Assembly: GCA_029557895.1 (NCBI GenBank)
Contig: JAKQHT010000009.1
Coordinates: 69,108-110,811 of the forward strand
DNA length: 41,704 nt
Reading direction: 5' to 3'
From: Bacteroidota bacterium
Lineage (GTDB): Bacteria; Bacteroidota; Bacteroidia; Flavobacteriales; Flavobacteriaceae
Of this stretch, positions 25,536 to 34,631 are shown in pieces (positions within the stretch are counted from its first letter, which is position 1; every line of letters starts with the position of its first letter). The position numbers and the translations under genes are program-made. Under the pieces are notes generated by a model. It saw nothing but the letters and a program-made list of their open reading frames with translations. It did no database searches and was not told the origin of the DNA.

Positions 25536-26009
25536 ATGAAATACGCACGACTTACCAAAGAACAGTTTGAATCGTTGCACCAAGAATTCATCAACTTTTT
25601 GGCCGCACAATCCATTACGGCCGATGAATGGTCATACCTAAAACAGAACAAGCCTGAAGTTGCAGAACAAGAACTCGATGTGTTCAGCGATTTGGTCTGG
25701 GAAGGCGTGCTCGGACAAGTCCGCTATCTGGAGCATATTTCGCCACAACAGATGCATTTGTTCCACCTCAATGACAATGGAATGCAGCTTATAGCCGTTA
25801 AGATCATAGAAGGCGATGCTGACCTGACAACCCCAGAAGGATTTGAATGGTTCCGTAACAATCTAATGTCTGACGAAGTCGAGTTTTTGACGGCCAACAA
25901 ATCCTATACGGAAGACAAACTTTTGGACAAGTTCAAACTGATACAGCAAGGAAGTGTCATTACAAAAGGTGAACTGTACCGCTATTTTGAAAGATTGTTG
26001 ATGCAGTAG
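25536..26009 (+). CDS. Conserved hypothetical protein, DUF6495-like
   Basis: A 157-residue cytosolic protein: MKYARLTKEQFESLHQEFIN, FLAAQSITADEW, DVFSDLVWEGVLGQVRYLEH, then PQQMHLFHLNDNGMQLIAVK and KGELYRYFERLL. From memory it matches DUF6495, a family of unknown function often just after rplI in flavobacteria. Mostly helical and acidic, no signal peptide or membrane helix. I start at the ATG at 25536; the GTG at 25515 adds seven residues without support. A terminator separates it from rplI, so it needs its own promoter, which I could not place. Confidence 0.82.
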   Translation: MKYARLTKEQFESLHQEFINFLAAQSITADEWSYLKQNKPEVAEQELDVFSDLVWEGVLGQVRYLEHISPQQMHLFHLNDNGMQLIAVKIIEGDADLTTPEGFEWFRNNLMSDEVEFLTANKSYTEDKLLDKFKLIQQGSVITKGELYRYFERLLMQ

Positions 26010-26078
26010 TCCATACTCGTTAAAAATGGCTCTGGGAACCAAGATAACTCTAATACCAATTCTCAATCGTAACAATCA

Positions 26079-27320
26079 TTACTCGTACCGCAGCGATTCT
26101 ACAGGATCTAATCGTGCCGCCTTAACCGCAGGGAACAATCCGGCAACTATGGCAACTATAAAGGCAATGGTAAATGCACTGAACATGGCCAGCCATGGAA
26201 TTGCAAAATTGAATTCAGCAAGCGACGCCACCAAATAGCCTATCAAAACGCCGAGGATTATCCCCAAAATGCCTCCAAGTTGACCTATAACAATGGCTTC
26301 CATGAAAAATTGGGCAGCGATCGTTTTTTTCTTGGCACCCAAGGCCTTTCGCACCCCGATTTCACGAGTACGTTCAGTAACGGAAACAAACAGGATGTTC
26401 ATCAGGGCAATCGAAGACCCCGTAATGGTAATGATGCTGATGACCCATGCGGCAATATAAAGGTACTGGGTTATGTCAGCAATGCGGTTGAGGAGATCAT
26501 CACTGCGCTCAATGCCAAAATTGTTTTTCTCCACAGGGTTTAATCCCCGGATATTCCTGAATGTCAGAATGGCCTCATCCTGCGCGCCATCAAGCATATC
26601 CTTTTTATCGGTCTTTATGCTCAAACTATAATTTATATCGGGTTGGGTAAAGACGGACCGCGCTTTTTGCAGGGGTATAAGCACCCTTAAATCCAAATTG
26701 TTGCCAAAAGTCGAACCTTTAGATTTCAGTACCCCGACAATTTTGAACTTGGCACCGCGTATGCTTATGGTCTTGTCCAAGGGGTTGAGGTTTGGCAAGA
26801 GTGCTTTCACGATATCGCTCCCTACCACGCACACGCTGTTGTTGTTGACAACATCAAAATAGTTCAGTTCCCGACCATTTTCTACATCGAGGCCTGAATT
26901 TTGGATATAATGCTCGTTGACACCCAAAATGGCGACTTCGGGATCGGTCTTTTTGTTCTCGTATTTCACTTCCGCAGTACCGGAACCCACAAACGAAATG
27001 GAGGTACTTGTGTAGGGAAAGGTATAAGATTCTTCGAAGGCCTTTACTTCTTGGTAGCTAATGATAGGGTTTATTTTTTGCGCCTCGCGACCACTTTGTC
27101 GCTGTGTTGTGAACTCGTACCGCTGTATGTTGAACGTATTGGCGCCCATTGAAGAAAAATCGCTCGAAATGGTGTTTTCGAGTGCCGATACCGCGCTCAA
27201 TATCCCCACAAGTGCCGTGATGCCGATGGCTATGATAAGAACCGTCAGGATGGTCCGCAACAATTGGGTTTGGATAGATTTTAAGGCAATACGGACATTT
27301 TCACGGAACATTGTGAACAT
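26079..27320 (-). CDS. ABC transporter permease, MacB/FtsX type
   Basis: A 413-residue permease with the four-helix MacB layout: helix 1 at about 20-45 (LLRTILTVLIIAIGITALVG), a large periplasmic MacB_PCD domain (about 50-270), then three helices within the FtsX domain (YLYIAAWVISIITITGSSIA, GGILGIILGVLIGYLVASLA, MFSAFTIAFIVAIVAGLFPA). The coupling segment SVTERTREIGVRKALGAKKK and the end AVKAARLDPVESLRYE are classic. The ATPase partner is not adjacent; the MacB-type ATPase at 16569-17252 is a candidate. An ATG at 27311 is an alternative start, 3 codons in. Confidence 0.93.
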   Translation of the reverse strand: MFTMFRENVRIALKSIQTQLLRTILTVLIIAIGITALVGILSAVSALENTISSDFSSMGANTFNIQRYEFTTQRQSGREAQKINPIISYQEVKAFEESYTFPYTSTSISFVGSGTAEVKYENKKTDPEVAILGVNEHYIQNSGLDVENGRELNYFDVVNNNSVCVVGSDIVKALLPNLNPLDKTISIRGAKFKIVGVLKSKGSTFGNNLDLRVLIPLQKARSVFTQPDINYSLSIKTDKKDMLDGAQDEAILTFRNIRGLNPVEKNNFGIERSDDLLNRIADITQYLYIAAWVISIITITGSSIALMNILFVSVTERTREIGVRKALGAKKKTIAAQFFMEAIVIGQLGGILGIILGVLIGYLVASLAEFNFAIPWLAMFSAFTIAFIVAIVAGLFPAVKAARLDPVESLRYE

Positions 27321-27369
27321 AGCAACGCTTTTTGTAAAGTGATCGTATGGTTAGTCGATAAAAGTTACC

Positions 27370-27377
27370 CAAAGTTA
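27370..27377 (-). promoter_or_regulatory. -7 element of the permease gene
   Basis: TAACTTTG on the minus strand is an exact TAnnTTTG, 49 bp before the ATG. GTAACTTT is repeated 10 bp downstream. No -33 TTG at normal distance. Confidence 0.4.
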
Positions 27378-27395
27378 CTATAAAATTAAAATAAC

Positions 27396-27428
27396 TTGCG
27401 ACAGCCTCTCAAAATTGTGATATTTTTG
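27396..27428 (+). promoter_or_regulatory. Promoter of hisS
   Basis: TTG (27396-27398), 22 bp, then TATTTTTG (27421-27428), an exact TAnnTTTG, leaving a leader of about 45 bp to the ATG. Confidence 0.55.
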
Positions 27429-27478
27429 TTTGATGTAAGTTTAATGTAAATCAGATTTCCACCCGCAAGGGAAATAAT

Positions 27479-28867
27479 ATGGCACAGAAACCAAGCATAC
27501 CAAAAGGCACAAGGGATTTCGGTCCCGAAGAAGTTGCAAGGCGCAATTATATCTTTGGCACCATTCGTTCGCAATTTGAACTTTATGGATTTCAGCCTAT
27601 AGAAACCCCAAGTTTTGAAAACTCCGAAACCCTAATGGGAAAATATGGAGAAGAGGGCGATCGTCTGATTTTCAAAATTTTGAATTCAGGCAATTTTCTC
27701 GATAAGGTTGACGAAGTTGCTTTAAGTAATAAAGATTTCAATAAAATCGGTGCTTCCATATCCGAAAAAGCACTTCGTTATGACCTGACCGTTCCGTTTG
27801 CAAGGTATGTGGTACAGCACCAGAACGAAATTGAATTTCCGTTCAAGCGCTACCAGATACAGCCCGTTTGGCGGGCGGATAGGCCTCAAAAAGGCCGATT
27901 CAGGGAGTTTTACCAATGCGATGCTGACGTGGTCGGATCCACTTCGTTGTGGCAAGAAGTGGAGTTTGTCCAACTCTATGATGCGGTTTTTGCAGCATTA
28001 AAGCTGGACGGGGTAACAATTAAAATCAACAACAGAAAGATTTTGGCCGGAATTGCGGAAGTCATCGGGGCAGAGGATAAACTCATCGATTTTACTGTTG
28101 CTCTCGATAAACTAGACAAGATAGGCGAGGAGAAAGTTAAGGAAGAAATGTTGGGCAAGGGCATTCCGCAATCGGGTATTGAAAAATTGCAGCCTCTGTT
28201 TAGTTTATCCGGAAGTTTTGGCACGCAGATGGAAAGATTGAAAACCATTCTTTCTTCATCAGAACAAGGAAAAACAGGAATCGAAGAACTGCAATTCATC
28301 AATAAGGCCATCACCGATATAGGGTTGAAAACCGCAACTTTGCAGTTGGATGTTACATTGGCAAGAGGGCTCAATTACTACACCGGTGCCATTTTTGAAG
28401 TGGCTGCGCCCCAAAGTGTCGCCATGGGTTCCATAGGAGGTGGCGGGCGTTACGACGACCTTACGGGTATTTTTGGATTAAAGGATATGAGCGGGGTCGG
28501 TATCAGTTTTGGACTTGACCGCATCTATTTGGTGCTCGAGGCCATGGGTCTTTTTCCCGATACCATTGGCAATGCCGTTCAGGTACTGTTCCTTAATTTT
28601 GGCGAAGCAGAAGCTCTTGCATGCATGAAAGCTATTAAAACACTCCGTGAACGGGGCATCAAAGCTGAATTGTATCCCGATGGCAAAAACACCAAAAAGC
28701 AGATGAATTATGCCAATAAAAGGCATATCCCGTATGTGGTATTGGTGGGCGATACAGAATTGAAATCCAATATGTTTGCTTTAAAGAATATGGCAACTGG
28801 TGAGCAGAAACTGCTTTCGCTCGATGAACTTGTCGAAGTCCTGATACAGGTATTTCCAAGGTTTTGA
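27479..28867 (+). CDS. hisS: Histidyl-tRNA synthetase
   Basis: A 462-residue class II synthetase. Motif 1 region is GTRDFGPEEVARRNYIF with YGFQPIETPSFENSE; motif 2 is YQIQPVWRADRPQKGRFREF with YQCDAD. The histidine-specific loop LARGLNYYTGAIFEV and motif 3 region GGGGRYDDLTG / GVGISFGLDRIYLVLE follow. The C-terminal anticodon domain has GIKAELYPDGKNTKKQMNYA and YVVLVGDTEL. Complete and typical. Divergent from the permease gene and convergent with the adhesin gene. Confidence 0.97.
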   Translation: MAQKPSIPKGTRDFGPEEVARRNYIFGTIRSQFELYGFQPIETPSFENSETLMGKYGEEGDRLIFKILNSGNFLDKVDEVALSNKDFNKIGASISEKALRYDLTVPFARYVVQHQNEIEFPFKRYQIQPVWRADRPQKGRFREFYQCDADVVGSTSLWQEVEFVQLYDAVFAALKLDGVTIKINNRKILAGIAEVIGAEDKLIDFTVALDKLDKIGEEKVKEEMLGKGIPQSGIEKLQPLFSLSGSFGTQMERLKTILSSSEQGKTGIEELQFINKAITDIGLKTATLQLDVTLARGLNYYTGAIFEVAAPQSVAMGSIGGGGRYDDLTGIFGLKDMSGVGISFGLDRIYLVLEAMGLFPDTIGNAVQVLFLNFGEAEALACMKAIKTLRERGIKAELYPDGKNTKKQMNYANKRHIPYVVLVGDTELKSNMFALKNMATGEQKLLSLDELVEVLIQVFPRF

Positions 28868-28893
28868 ACTTTGTGATAGTTGTCGACAAATGC

Positions 28894-28922
28894 AAAAGCC
28901 CCGAATCATTCGGGGCTTTTTT
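28894..28922 (+). terminator. Terminator of hisS, possibly shared with the convergent adhesin gene
   Basis: AAAAGCCCCGAAT and ATTCGGGGCTTTT pair around one C and are followed on the plus strand by TTTTTT. On the minus strand only four T follow, so termination from the adhesin side would be weaker. Confidence 0.85.
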
Positions 28923-28950
28923 AGCCTTGGTCAACTGCGATTTGGGGAGA

Positions 28951-31900
28951 TCACTTAACCAAAACCTTGTCTGAAAGGATGCCTGTTCCAGTATTTAATT
29001 TTACGATATAGGTGCCTGTGCTGATGTTGTTCAACAAGTATTCTGAATAGCGTTTCGGCTCTGAAAGTTTGATGTTGTATAACGATTGGCCCAGTAAGTT
29101 GAAAATTTCAATGCTGTTCACTTTCAATAGCATTGGGTTTAGCAATACCAGATTGCCCTGCTCGTTATTGAAATAAACAGTCAGTGGGTTCGTCTCGGTA
29201 GAATCGACATTCAAAGATTCTCCGTTATTGAACGTAATCTCAAAACGGTTAAGATATTCTCCGGCAGGCAAATTGAACACATAGTCGCTCTGTCTTAAAT
29301 CGTGGTATAAATCCAATACTTTGTCATGTATAAAGATCTGTGTGTCATCAGGAACATTTTCCAGAAAATCAATGGAAATCCTGTTCTGACCGCCATCCCT
29401 TAAGTGCAATCCCAGAGGTACTACACTTGAAGCCGTTACCTCATTCCGGCCTTGAATATTGAATTTTTCGCCTTCGATCATCCAGTACATATCGTCCATT
29501 TGATCGTCGATATATTTTGCATCATAACCCCAGTCGATACCTTCGGTAGCCATTTCATCTATGGTCAATAAGATTTGTCGATGTATGGTGTTGACAGAGT
29601 TGAACCCAATACGGAATTTTACCCTCAAGTCCTCACCGTCAGGATTGTAATTTATTGACGGGCTGTTTTCGGTATTTCGGACAAAAACCGAGTTGTTGCC
29701 TTCTTTCATAAAGATACGCTGGCCATTGTTGAATTTAATGGTGCCTCCTTCTCCTTCTGCCACAACAAAGAATGCTTGGCCCACAGGGATGTACCTTCCT
29801 GGAATTTTGGTTGGTGTTCCACCCGTTCCTACATCGGGGTCGTTTGTGCCAAATGAAGCTGAAGGTGTGCCACCGGAAAGGTTATAGGTAGCATAGCCGC
29901 CTTGATATTCTGCAAGAATATGCGAACCGCCTCCCCAATGCTCCCAGAAATAGAGTGTGCCTGTGGTCGATCCGTTGCCTGCGATAATCGGGCCATTGTC
30001 AATAATGAACTGGTAGCCATCTATGGCAGATGGATATGGGTTGCCCACCAGGTAATCATTGTTTGCATTGAGTGTGAGCGTAATGTCACCGTTATTTGGC
30101 TTGCCTATAAACACATAATTCTGTTCATCTTGCACGCCACCAGTTCCGGGACCTTTCATGGTATAGCCTTCACCTGCTCGTAGCGTACCGGTACTCCTGA
30201 TATGCTGCCAAGCGGAATATTCATCACTTGGTAGATTGGCAAATTTCCATATCCAGTAATCGGCGATACCTATTGGGGATGTGTTGGTGCCATTGTATCC
30301 GGATGTCAAGAAATTGATATGGTTTTCACCATCTCTCAACACGTCTGGAACGCGGTAATTGTTGTTGTTGGACGTTGTGCTTTGCGGGCTTACAGGCGAT
30401 GACCAATAGTTATAGGTAAACCTGTCAGCGGTACCTTGCTGGTCACGTTCCAATTTTCCTTTGCTTGACACATCGAGCATGCTATCGTCGGTCTGTACCA
30501 ACTGTGATTCGCCGACCAAGTCTATAAATCCGTCGAGTTTCAGGTACCAGCTGACCTTGAGTTCAGAATCGTTGTCCACCGTGAACTTGATTGGATTTGA
30601 GTTGCTGTCCATTTCGTTTACAAACAAGCCAAGGTGTTTTTGATGATCATCATAACTCACGTCATTGTGCTTGATCCTGACGATTGACCAGTCAATATCT
30701 ACGACGTCTTGTCCATTAATGCCATTGGCAAAATCATCTACTGCTACCGGAAGGCTCCCGTTTTGTTTGGTTTCAAAAGGTAATGGAGCCGTTTGTGGTT
30801 TGATGATTTTTGTATTGTATATTCTTGCCCCGGATCCTACATCGATTGTAGCCGTTGTGAGGTTGTCTATGATGTCTCCCTTATAGGTATCCATCCTGAA
30901 ATACCGAACTAAATGGTTCCATCCCAGTGGTGTAATGATATTATTTGAATTTGTGTTATCGGTAATGTCCCGGGGGATGACCTCTCCTCTAATGATGCCG
31001 TTGTTGTTGAAAATTTCCTGATAAATCATTTTGCGGAGCTCATCATTTGTAAGTGCTTTGCTGAATATCCTTACTTCATCAAAATAGCCTTTGAAATATC
31101 TATTATTGGCACTAGATGATTTTCCTATTGTAAACAAAGAGCCATCTGCGGGTAAGGAGCCAGAAACCTGATTGTTGTTTGCCACCTCGTCGCCGTTCAA
31201 GAACAATTTTAAACTGTTCTGGTCTCCATTGTAAACTGCGGCAACGTGCATCCACTGGCCTTTGCTGATCCTTGGGCCTGTGATGGTTGTTCCTTTTGCA
31301 TGGGCAACGATTTTGTTTAAGGTAATATCTATATAAAATTGATCTTGACCCAAAACTCTCATTTCACTGCCTGCCGATGCATCAACCAATATCCAAGCCA
31401 TTATGGTAGCCTGTTGCCAATTGCTGATGACCGATGTGTCTTGGGCATAATCGTTGCGACCATCAAAGTAAAGCTGCAATTTTTGGTTTAAATCTCTGGG
31501 AGAACCGAATCGGGTGTTGTCAGTGTCGAACAGATCCGGGATTCCATCCCAGTCAGCATCACTTGTTCCGTCGATGACCCCATCGTTATTGGCATCCAGG
31601 TGTGCATATAGTGTGTGTGAAATATCAAAAGTGACGCCATCGGAAGTGGTGTCGATATAATCCGGTATGCCGTCGCCATCTGTGTCTTTTACAAAATAGG
31701 TGTTGCCAATACCTTGGTTGGAGTTGCCATAAGCTGTGGCCATTGTGTTGCCATTAAAAAAGTCATAGACATCCAAGATACCATCAGCAAAATATTCTAT
31801 AACATTATTGGAATCAAAGTCTTTTTGTCTTACGGCGTCTGAATCTGGTCCATCCCCCACACCGTCGCCGTCTATGTCGCCGTCACCGTTCTGGAAGTTG

Positions 31901-33906
31901 GCATCGGCTGTGTTTCCAGCCCCGGACTCGTCCACATCAAAAATGGAGTCGTTGTCGCTATCCAGGTCAAGATAGTTTGGCACGCCGTCATTATCAGAGT
32001 CGAGCGGTACATGGCCTTCAGTCAGATCGTGCATACCATTGCCATTGGTGTCCTGCCATCCTGAAGCATTGGTAAGCGTCGCCCTGCCACCACTTAAGTG
32101 CCCCAAACCAGCTTCGACCACATCGGGAATTCCATCATTGTCGGAGTCGAGGTCAAATACATCTGCTACGCCGTCGCCATCGGTATCACAAAGTGTTTGT
32201 GCGATGATGATATCGTCGATAGCGAGATCGTTTCCGTTACCACCCGATGAGTTGTTGATAAACCTGACTTTAAAATCGCTGATATCGCCTAGATTGATGC
32301 TCGTAGTGAACTGTAGCCATTGTCCTTGGTCACAGGAGTTATCATTTGGATCAGTAGAACATCTGCCGAAGGGACCTGTGTTGATCGTTTCAAGTATATT
32401 GTCTGAATGGTCTAGAAACTGTATGGTAATGTCAGGAAGTATGGTTCCGGGATAATAGGCTTTAGACATGATGTTGAGCGCCCAAAAACTATAAGTTATA
32501 GGGATGTTTGGCAAAACGCCACTGATATTGGTTTCGTAAAATACGCCCGGGTTAAAGCTGGCATTGAATACAGCCATACGCCCATTGACATCGCCCGGTG
32601 TATGGTCGGGACCGTTGTACCAAGCCAAATCGCCATGTATGTTCTCGGGGTCGTTTGCCGAATTTCCGGTTATCTTTGAAACCACCGTGTATTCACCATC
32701 GTCTAGGATCCAACTGCTCTGGAACGGACACTCCGGAGTGTTTGGTCCAACAATACCATCCTCAAAGCAATACGTTGTGGTTGCTCCATAATTATTGGTG
32801 TTGATGGTTGCCCTGCCGGTACCGGTACCAAAGGTTTCGTTAAGGAACTTGTAGTTTACCGAGGTTGATGTTGGCGATCTTTTACAGTTTGATTCTTCTA
32901 TATGGTCGGGAATCCCATCATTGTCATCATCGATGTCCACATTGTCATAAATGCCATCACCGTCACTGTCAAAAAAGTTTTGCTTAGATATGGCATTGAT
33001 AACAAAGGTGTAAGGGTTTTCGTCCGGATCATTGTTTACTATGGTCACTGTGGTTGATTTTGGGCCAACAGTGAGTGGTTTGAACCGTATTCTGAAATTT
33101 GTAGAGCTTCCAGTTCCAATTGTGGGCGATGGGGATAGTATCACGGCAAAATCTGTGGAGTTTGAAAGGGTTATAGGATTTGTGATTGTCAGTATCCCTG
33201 ATCCTAAATTGTGAATCGAGAACTGTTTGGTCACAACGGTACCTACGTTTACCGAGCCAAAATCGGTATTGTCGCCGATACTGGGAGTGGTATCGCCATC
33301 GGGTATGGAAATGTTATTGCCCCGAACATCAATTTCCGAACTGGCTTCTACACCACTGATTATTATATCATCCAAATAGAGTTTATCATTATTGTTGTTT
33401 GCGGCCGACCTGATTCGAAACCTTGAATTATTGCCAAAATTATAAGTGTCATCTGTTAAGGTCTGTGTGTTGGTGTAGTTAGTGTTGTTACTGAAATAGA
33501 AGGTATTGTTGTTGTTGTTGCCGTTACCTCTTCTATAAGTTTTGACTATTGTCCAAGAACTTCCACCATTATTGGAAAATTCCAGATAAAAGCGCTCGTT
33601 GTTGGAGAAATTTGCAGTCCTGAACTTAAATTCAATGTTTATTAAGCTATAAGCTGTCAGGTTGAGGTTCTTTGAACGGGTATAGGAGCCTGTGTTACCG
33701 TTTTGTATTTCTACGGCTCTGCCGAGATTCAGAGGCGTGTTGTTGACACGCCTGCAGTCGTTTCCATTGCCATCACCATCGACCCAGTTTCCCCAGCCTG
33801 AATGGAAATTGTCAGATGTGATAACGGTTTGTGCGATGGATACGTTCGATATAGCTACTAACGAAAGTATGATTGTTCTTTTTATAAAACGTGTAATATT
33901 ATACAT
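28951..33906 (-). CDS. Large secreted surface protein: LamG, TSP3-type calcium repeats, T9SS tail
   Basis: A 1651-residue protein. Signal peptide RTIILSLVAISNVSIAQ; a beta-sandwich with many Asn (about 25-190); an ASH/choice-of-anchor-D domain (FGSVNVGTVVTKQFSIHNLG, about 215-310); several Asp-rich TSP3-like repeats in blocks near 320-345, 580-680 and 740-800 (DSDGDGIYDNVDIDDDNDGI, DTDGDGVADVFDLDSDNDGI), which should bind calcium. A lectin-like domain with a DGEYTV segment lies between them. A LamG domain (LQLYFDGRNDYAQ... GYFDEVRIFSKALTNDEL) follows, then a long module with GNPYPSAIDGYQFI and a type A T9SS sorting domain (IEIFNLLGQSLYN, GTYIVKLNTGTGILSDKVLV). I start at the ATG at 33906; the frame extends to a TTG at 33927. 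Probably an adhesin or carbohydrate-binding protein. Confidence 0.9.
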   Translation of the reverse strand: MYNITRFIKRTIILSLVAISNVSIAQTVITSDNFHSGWGNWVDGDGNGNDCRRVNNTPLNLGRAVEIQNGNTGSYTRSKNLNLTAYSLINIEFKFRTANFSNNERFYLEFSNNGGSSWTIVKTYRRGNGNNNNNTFYFSNNTNYTNTQTLTDDTYNFGNNSRFRIRSAANNNNDKLYLDDIIISGVEASSEIDVRGNNISIPDGDTTPSIGDNTDFGSVNVGTVVTKQFSIHNLGSGILTITNPITLSNSTDFAVILSPSPTIGTGSSTNFRIRFKPLTVGPKSTTVTIVNNDPDENPYTFVINAISKQNFFDSDGDGIYDNVDIDDDNDGIPDHIEESNCKRSPTSTSVNYKFLNETFGTGTGRATINTNNYGATTTYCFEDGIVGPNTPECPFQSSWILDDGEYTVVSKITGNSANDPENIHGDLAWYNGPDHTPGDVNGRMAVFNASFNPGVFYETNISGVLPNIPITYSFWALNIMSKAYYPGTILPDITIQFLDHSDNILETINTGPFGRCSTDPNDNSCDQGQWLQFTTSINLGDISDFKVRFINNSSGGNGNDLAIDDIIIAQTLCDTDGDGVADVFDLDSDNDGIPDVVEAGLGHLSGGRATLTNASGWQDTNGNGMHDLTEGHVPLDSDNDGVPNYLDLDSDNDSIFDVDESGAGNTADANFQNGDGDIDGDGVGDGPDSDAVRQKDFDSNNVIEYFADGILDVYDFFNGNTMATAYGNSNQGIGNTYFVKDTDGDGIPDYIDTTSDGVTFDISHTLYAHLDANNDGVIDGTSDADWDGIPDLFDTDNTRFGSPRDLNQKLQLYFDGRNDYAQDTSVISNWQQATIMAWILVDASAGSEMRVLGQDQFYIDITLNKIVAHAKGTTITGPRISKGQWMHVAAVYNGDQNSLKLFLNGDEVANNNQVSGSLPADGSLFTIGKSSSANNRYFKGYFDEVRIFSKALTNDELRKMIYQEIFNNNGIIRGEVIPRDITDNTNSNNIITPLGWNHLVRYFRMDTYKGDIIDNLTTATIDVGSGARIYNTKIIKPQTAPLPFETKQNGSLPVAVDDFANGINGQDVVDIDWSIVRIKHNDVSYDDHQKHLGLFVNEMDSNSNPIKFTVDNDSELKVSWYLKLDGFIDLVGESQLVQTDDSMLDVSSKGKLERDQQGTADRFTYNYWSSPVSPQSTTSNNNNYRVPDVLRDGENHINFLTSGYNGTNTSPIGIADYWIWKFANLPSDEYSAWQHIRSTGTLRAGEGYTMKGPGTGGVQDEQNYVFIGKPNNGDITLTLNANNDYLVGNPYPSAIDGYQFIIDNGPIIAGNGSTTGTLYFWEHWGGGSHILAEYQGGYATYNLSGGTPSASFGTNDPDVGTGGTPTKIPGRYIPVGQAFFVVAEGEGGTIKFNNGQRIFMKEGNNSVFVRNTENSPSINYNPDGEDLRVKFRIGFNSVNTIHRQILLTIDEMATEGIDWGYDAKYIDDQMDDMYWMIEGEKFNIQGRNEVTASSVVPLGLHLRDGGQNRISIDFLENVPDDTQIFIHDKVLDLYHDLRQSDYVFNLPAGEYLNRFEITFNNGESLNVDSTETNPLTVYFNNEQGNLVLLNPMLLKVNSIEIFNLLGQSLYNIKLSEPKRYSEYLLNNISTGTYIVKLNTGTGILSDKVLVK

Positions 33907-34576
33907 AAGCAGTTTATTTAGGTACAAGACTAATTAAATTGTTATGAGGGAAGTAAAAATGGAGTAATCAATCTTTGGAGTGACAAGCTACAGCTTTGGC
34001 ATTCCATAAAGTGAGGGAGTCTTTGTTAAGTTGCTTTCATGTGTTTTTAAGGTATGACTTGGGGTCAACGTTTGAAAATTTTAGCAAACATAAGAAAAAA
34101 AAATCAAAAACATCCATAAAGTGCAAAAAAATTCGATGAAATGCAATTTTGGATCAGAATTAGGTCTTTTTGCACATTCCAGACTATTTTTTTAGGATTG
34201 GTTTTGTGTTTACGAATTAAGATTTGAGTTGCATTCACATTTTAAAACCATCAGAGTGGCATGTTATAAAAAACCAGGTCATAAAAGTAGGATGATATCG
34301 GATCAAATTCAGGTTTACGGTAAGGTATTTTATTAATCGTTTGCCCCGTTGTGCATTATGTTTTTTGCCACAAATGCGCAGATTTTAATTAAATGATAAA
34401 TACACAGATTTAATAGAATGCTTTGCATTCAAAATAACCGTCAAATGAAATTATAATAGTGCCTGTTAAAAAAAAAATTAACTGTGTGTCCGTGTTAAAG
34501 AGTAATAATATGATTATCAATAATCTGTGTTTTAATGGATAACGCACTATGGGCAAATCGTTTAATTATTTGATAT
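33907..34576. other. Long AT-rich intergenic stretch between the two giant genes
   Basis: About 670 bp without a credible gene on either strand. It must hold the promoter of the minus-strand adhesin gene; TAGTCTTG near 33930-33937 region is one mismatch from TAnnTTTG but is unconvincing. 33940-34310 shows nothing I can name. The right part holds an inverted-repeat element (separate entry). Confidence 0.5.
34335..34564. repeat. Candidate MITE-like or dispersed intergenic element with imperfect inverted ends
   Basis: The left end (ATTAATCGTTTGCCCCGTTG, continuing TGCATTAT) and the reverse complement of the right end (ATTAAACGATTTGCCCATAG, continuing TGCGTTAT) agree at roughly 22 of 28 positions. 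Inside are inverted copies of ACACAGATT (34402-34410 and 34522-34530 on the other strand) and a central hairpin GAATGC-TTT-GCATTC at 34416-34430. CACAAATGCGCAGATT resembles a repeat I recall from Bacteroidetes intergenic DNA. No coding capacity. Confidence 0.45.
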
Positions 34577-34613
34577 AAAAAAGCAGGGGCAATCTATTGA
34601 TTGCCCCTGCTTT
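34577..34613 (-). terminator. Terminator of the giant HYR/LamG gene
   Basis: AAAGCAGGGGCAAT and ATTGCCCCTGCTTT form a 14-bp perfect stem with a 6-base loop; on the minus strand it runs into TTTTTTAT. It begins 19 bp after the stop codon. Confidence 0.88.
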
Positions 34614-34631
34614 CAGTTATAATATTTACGA

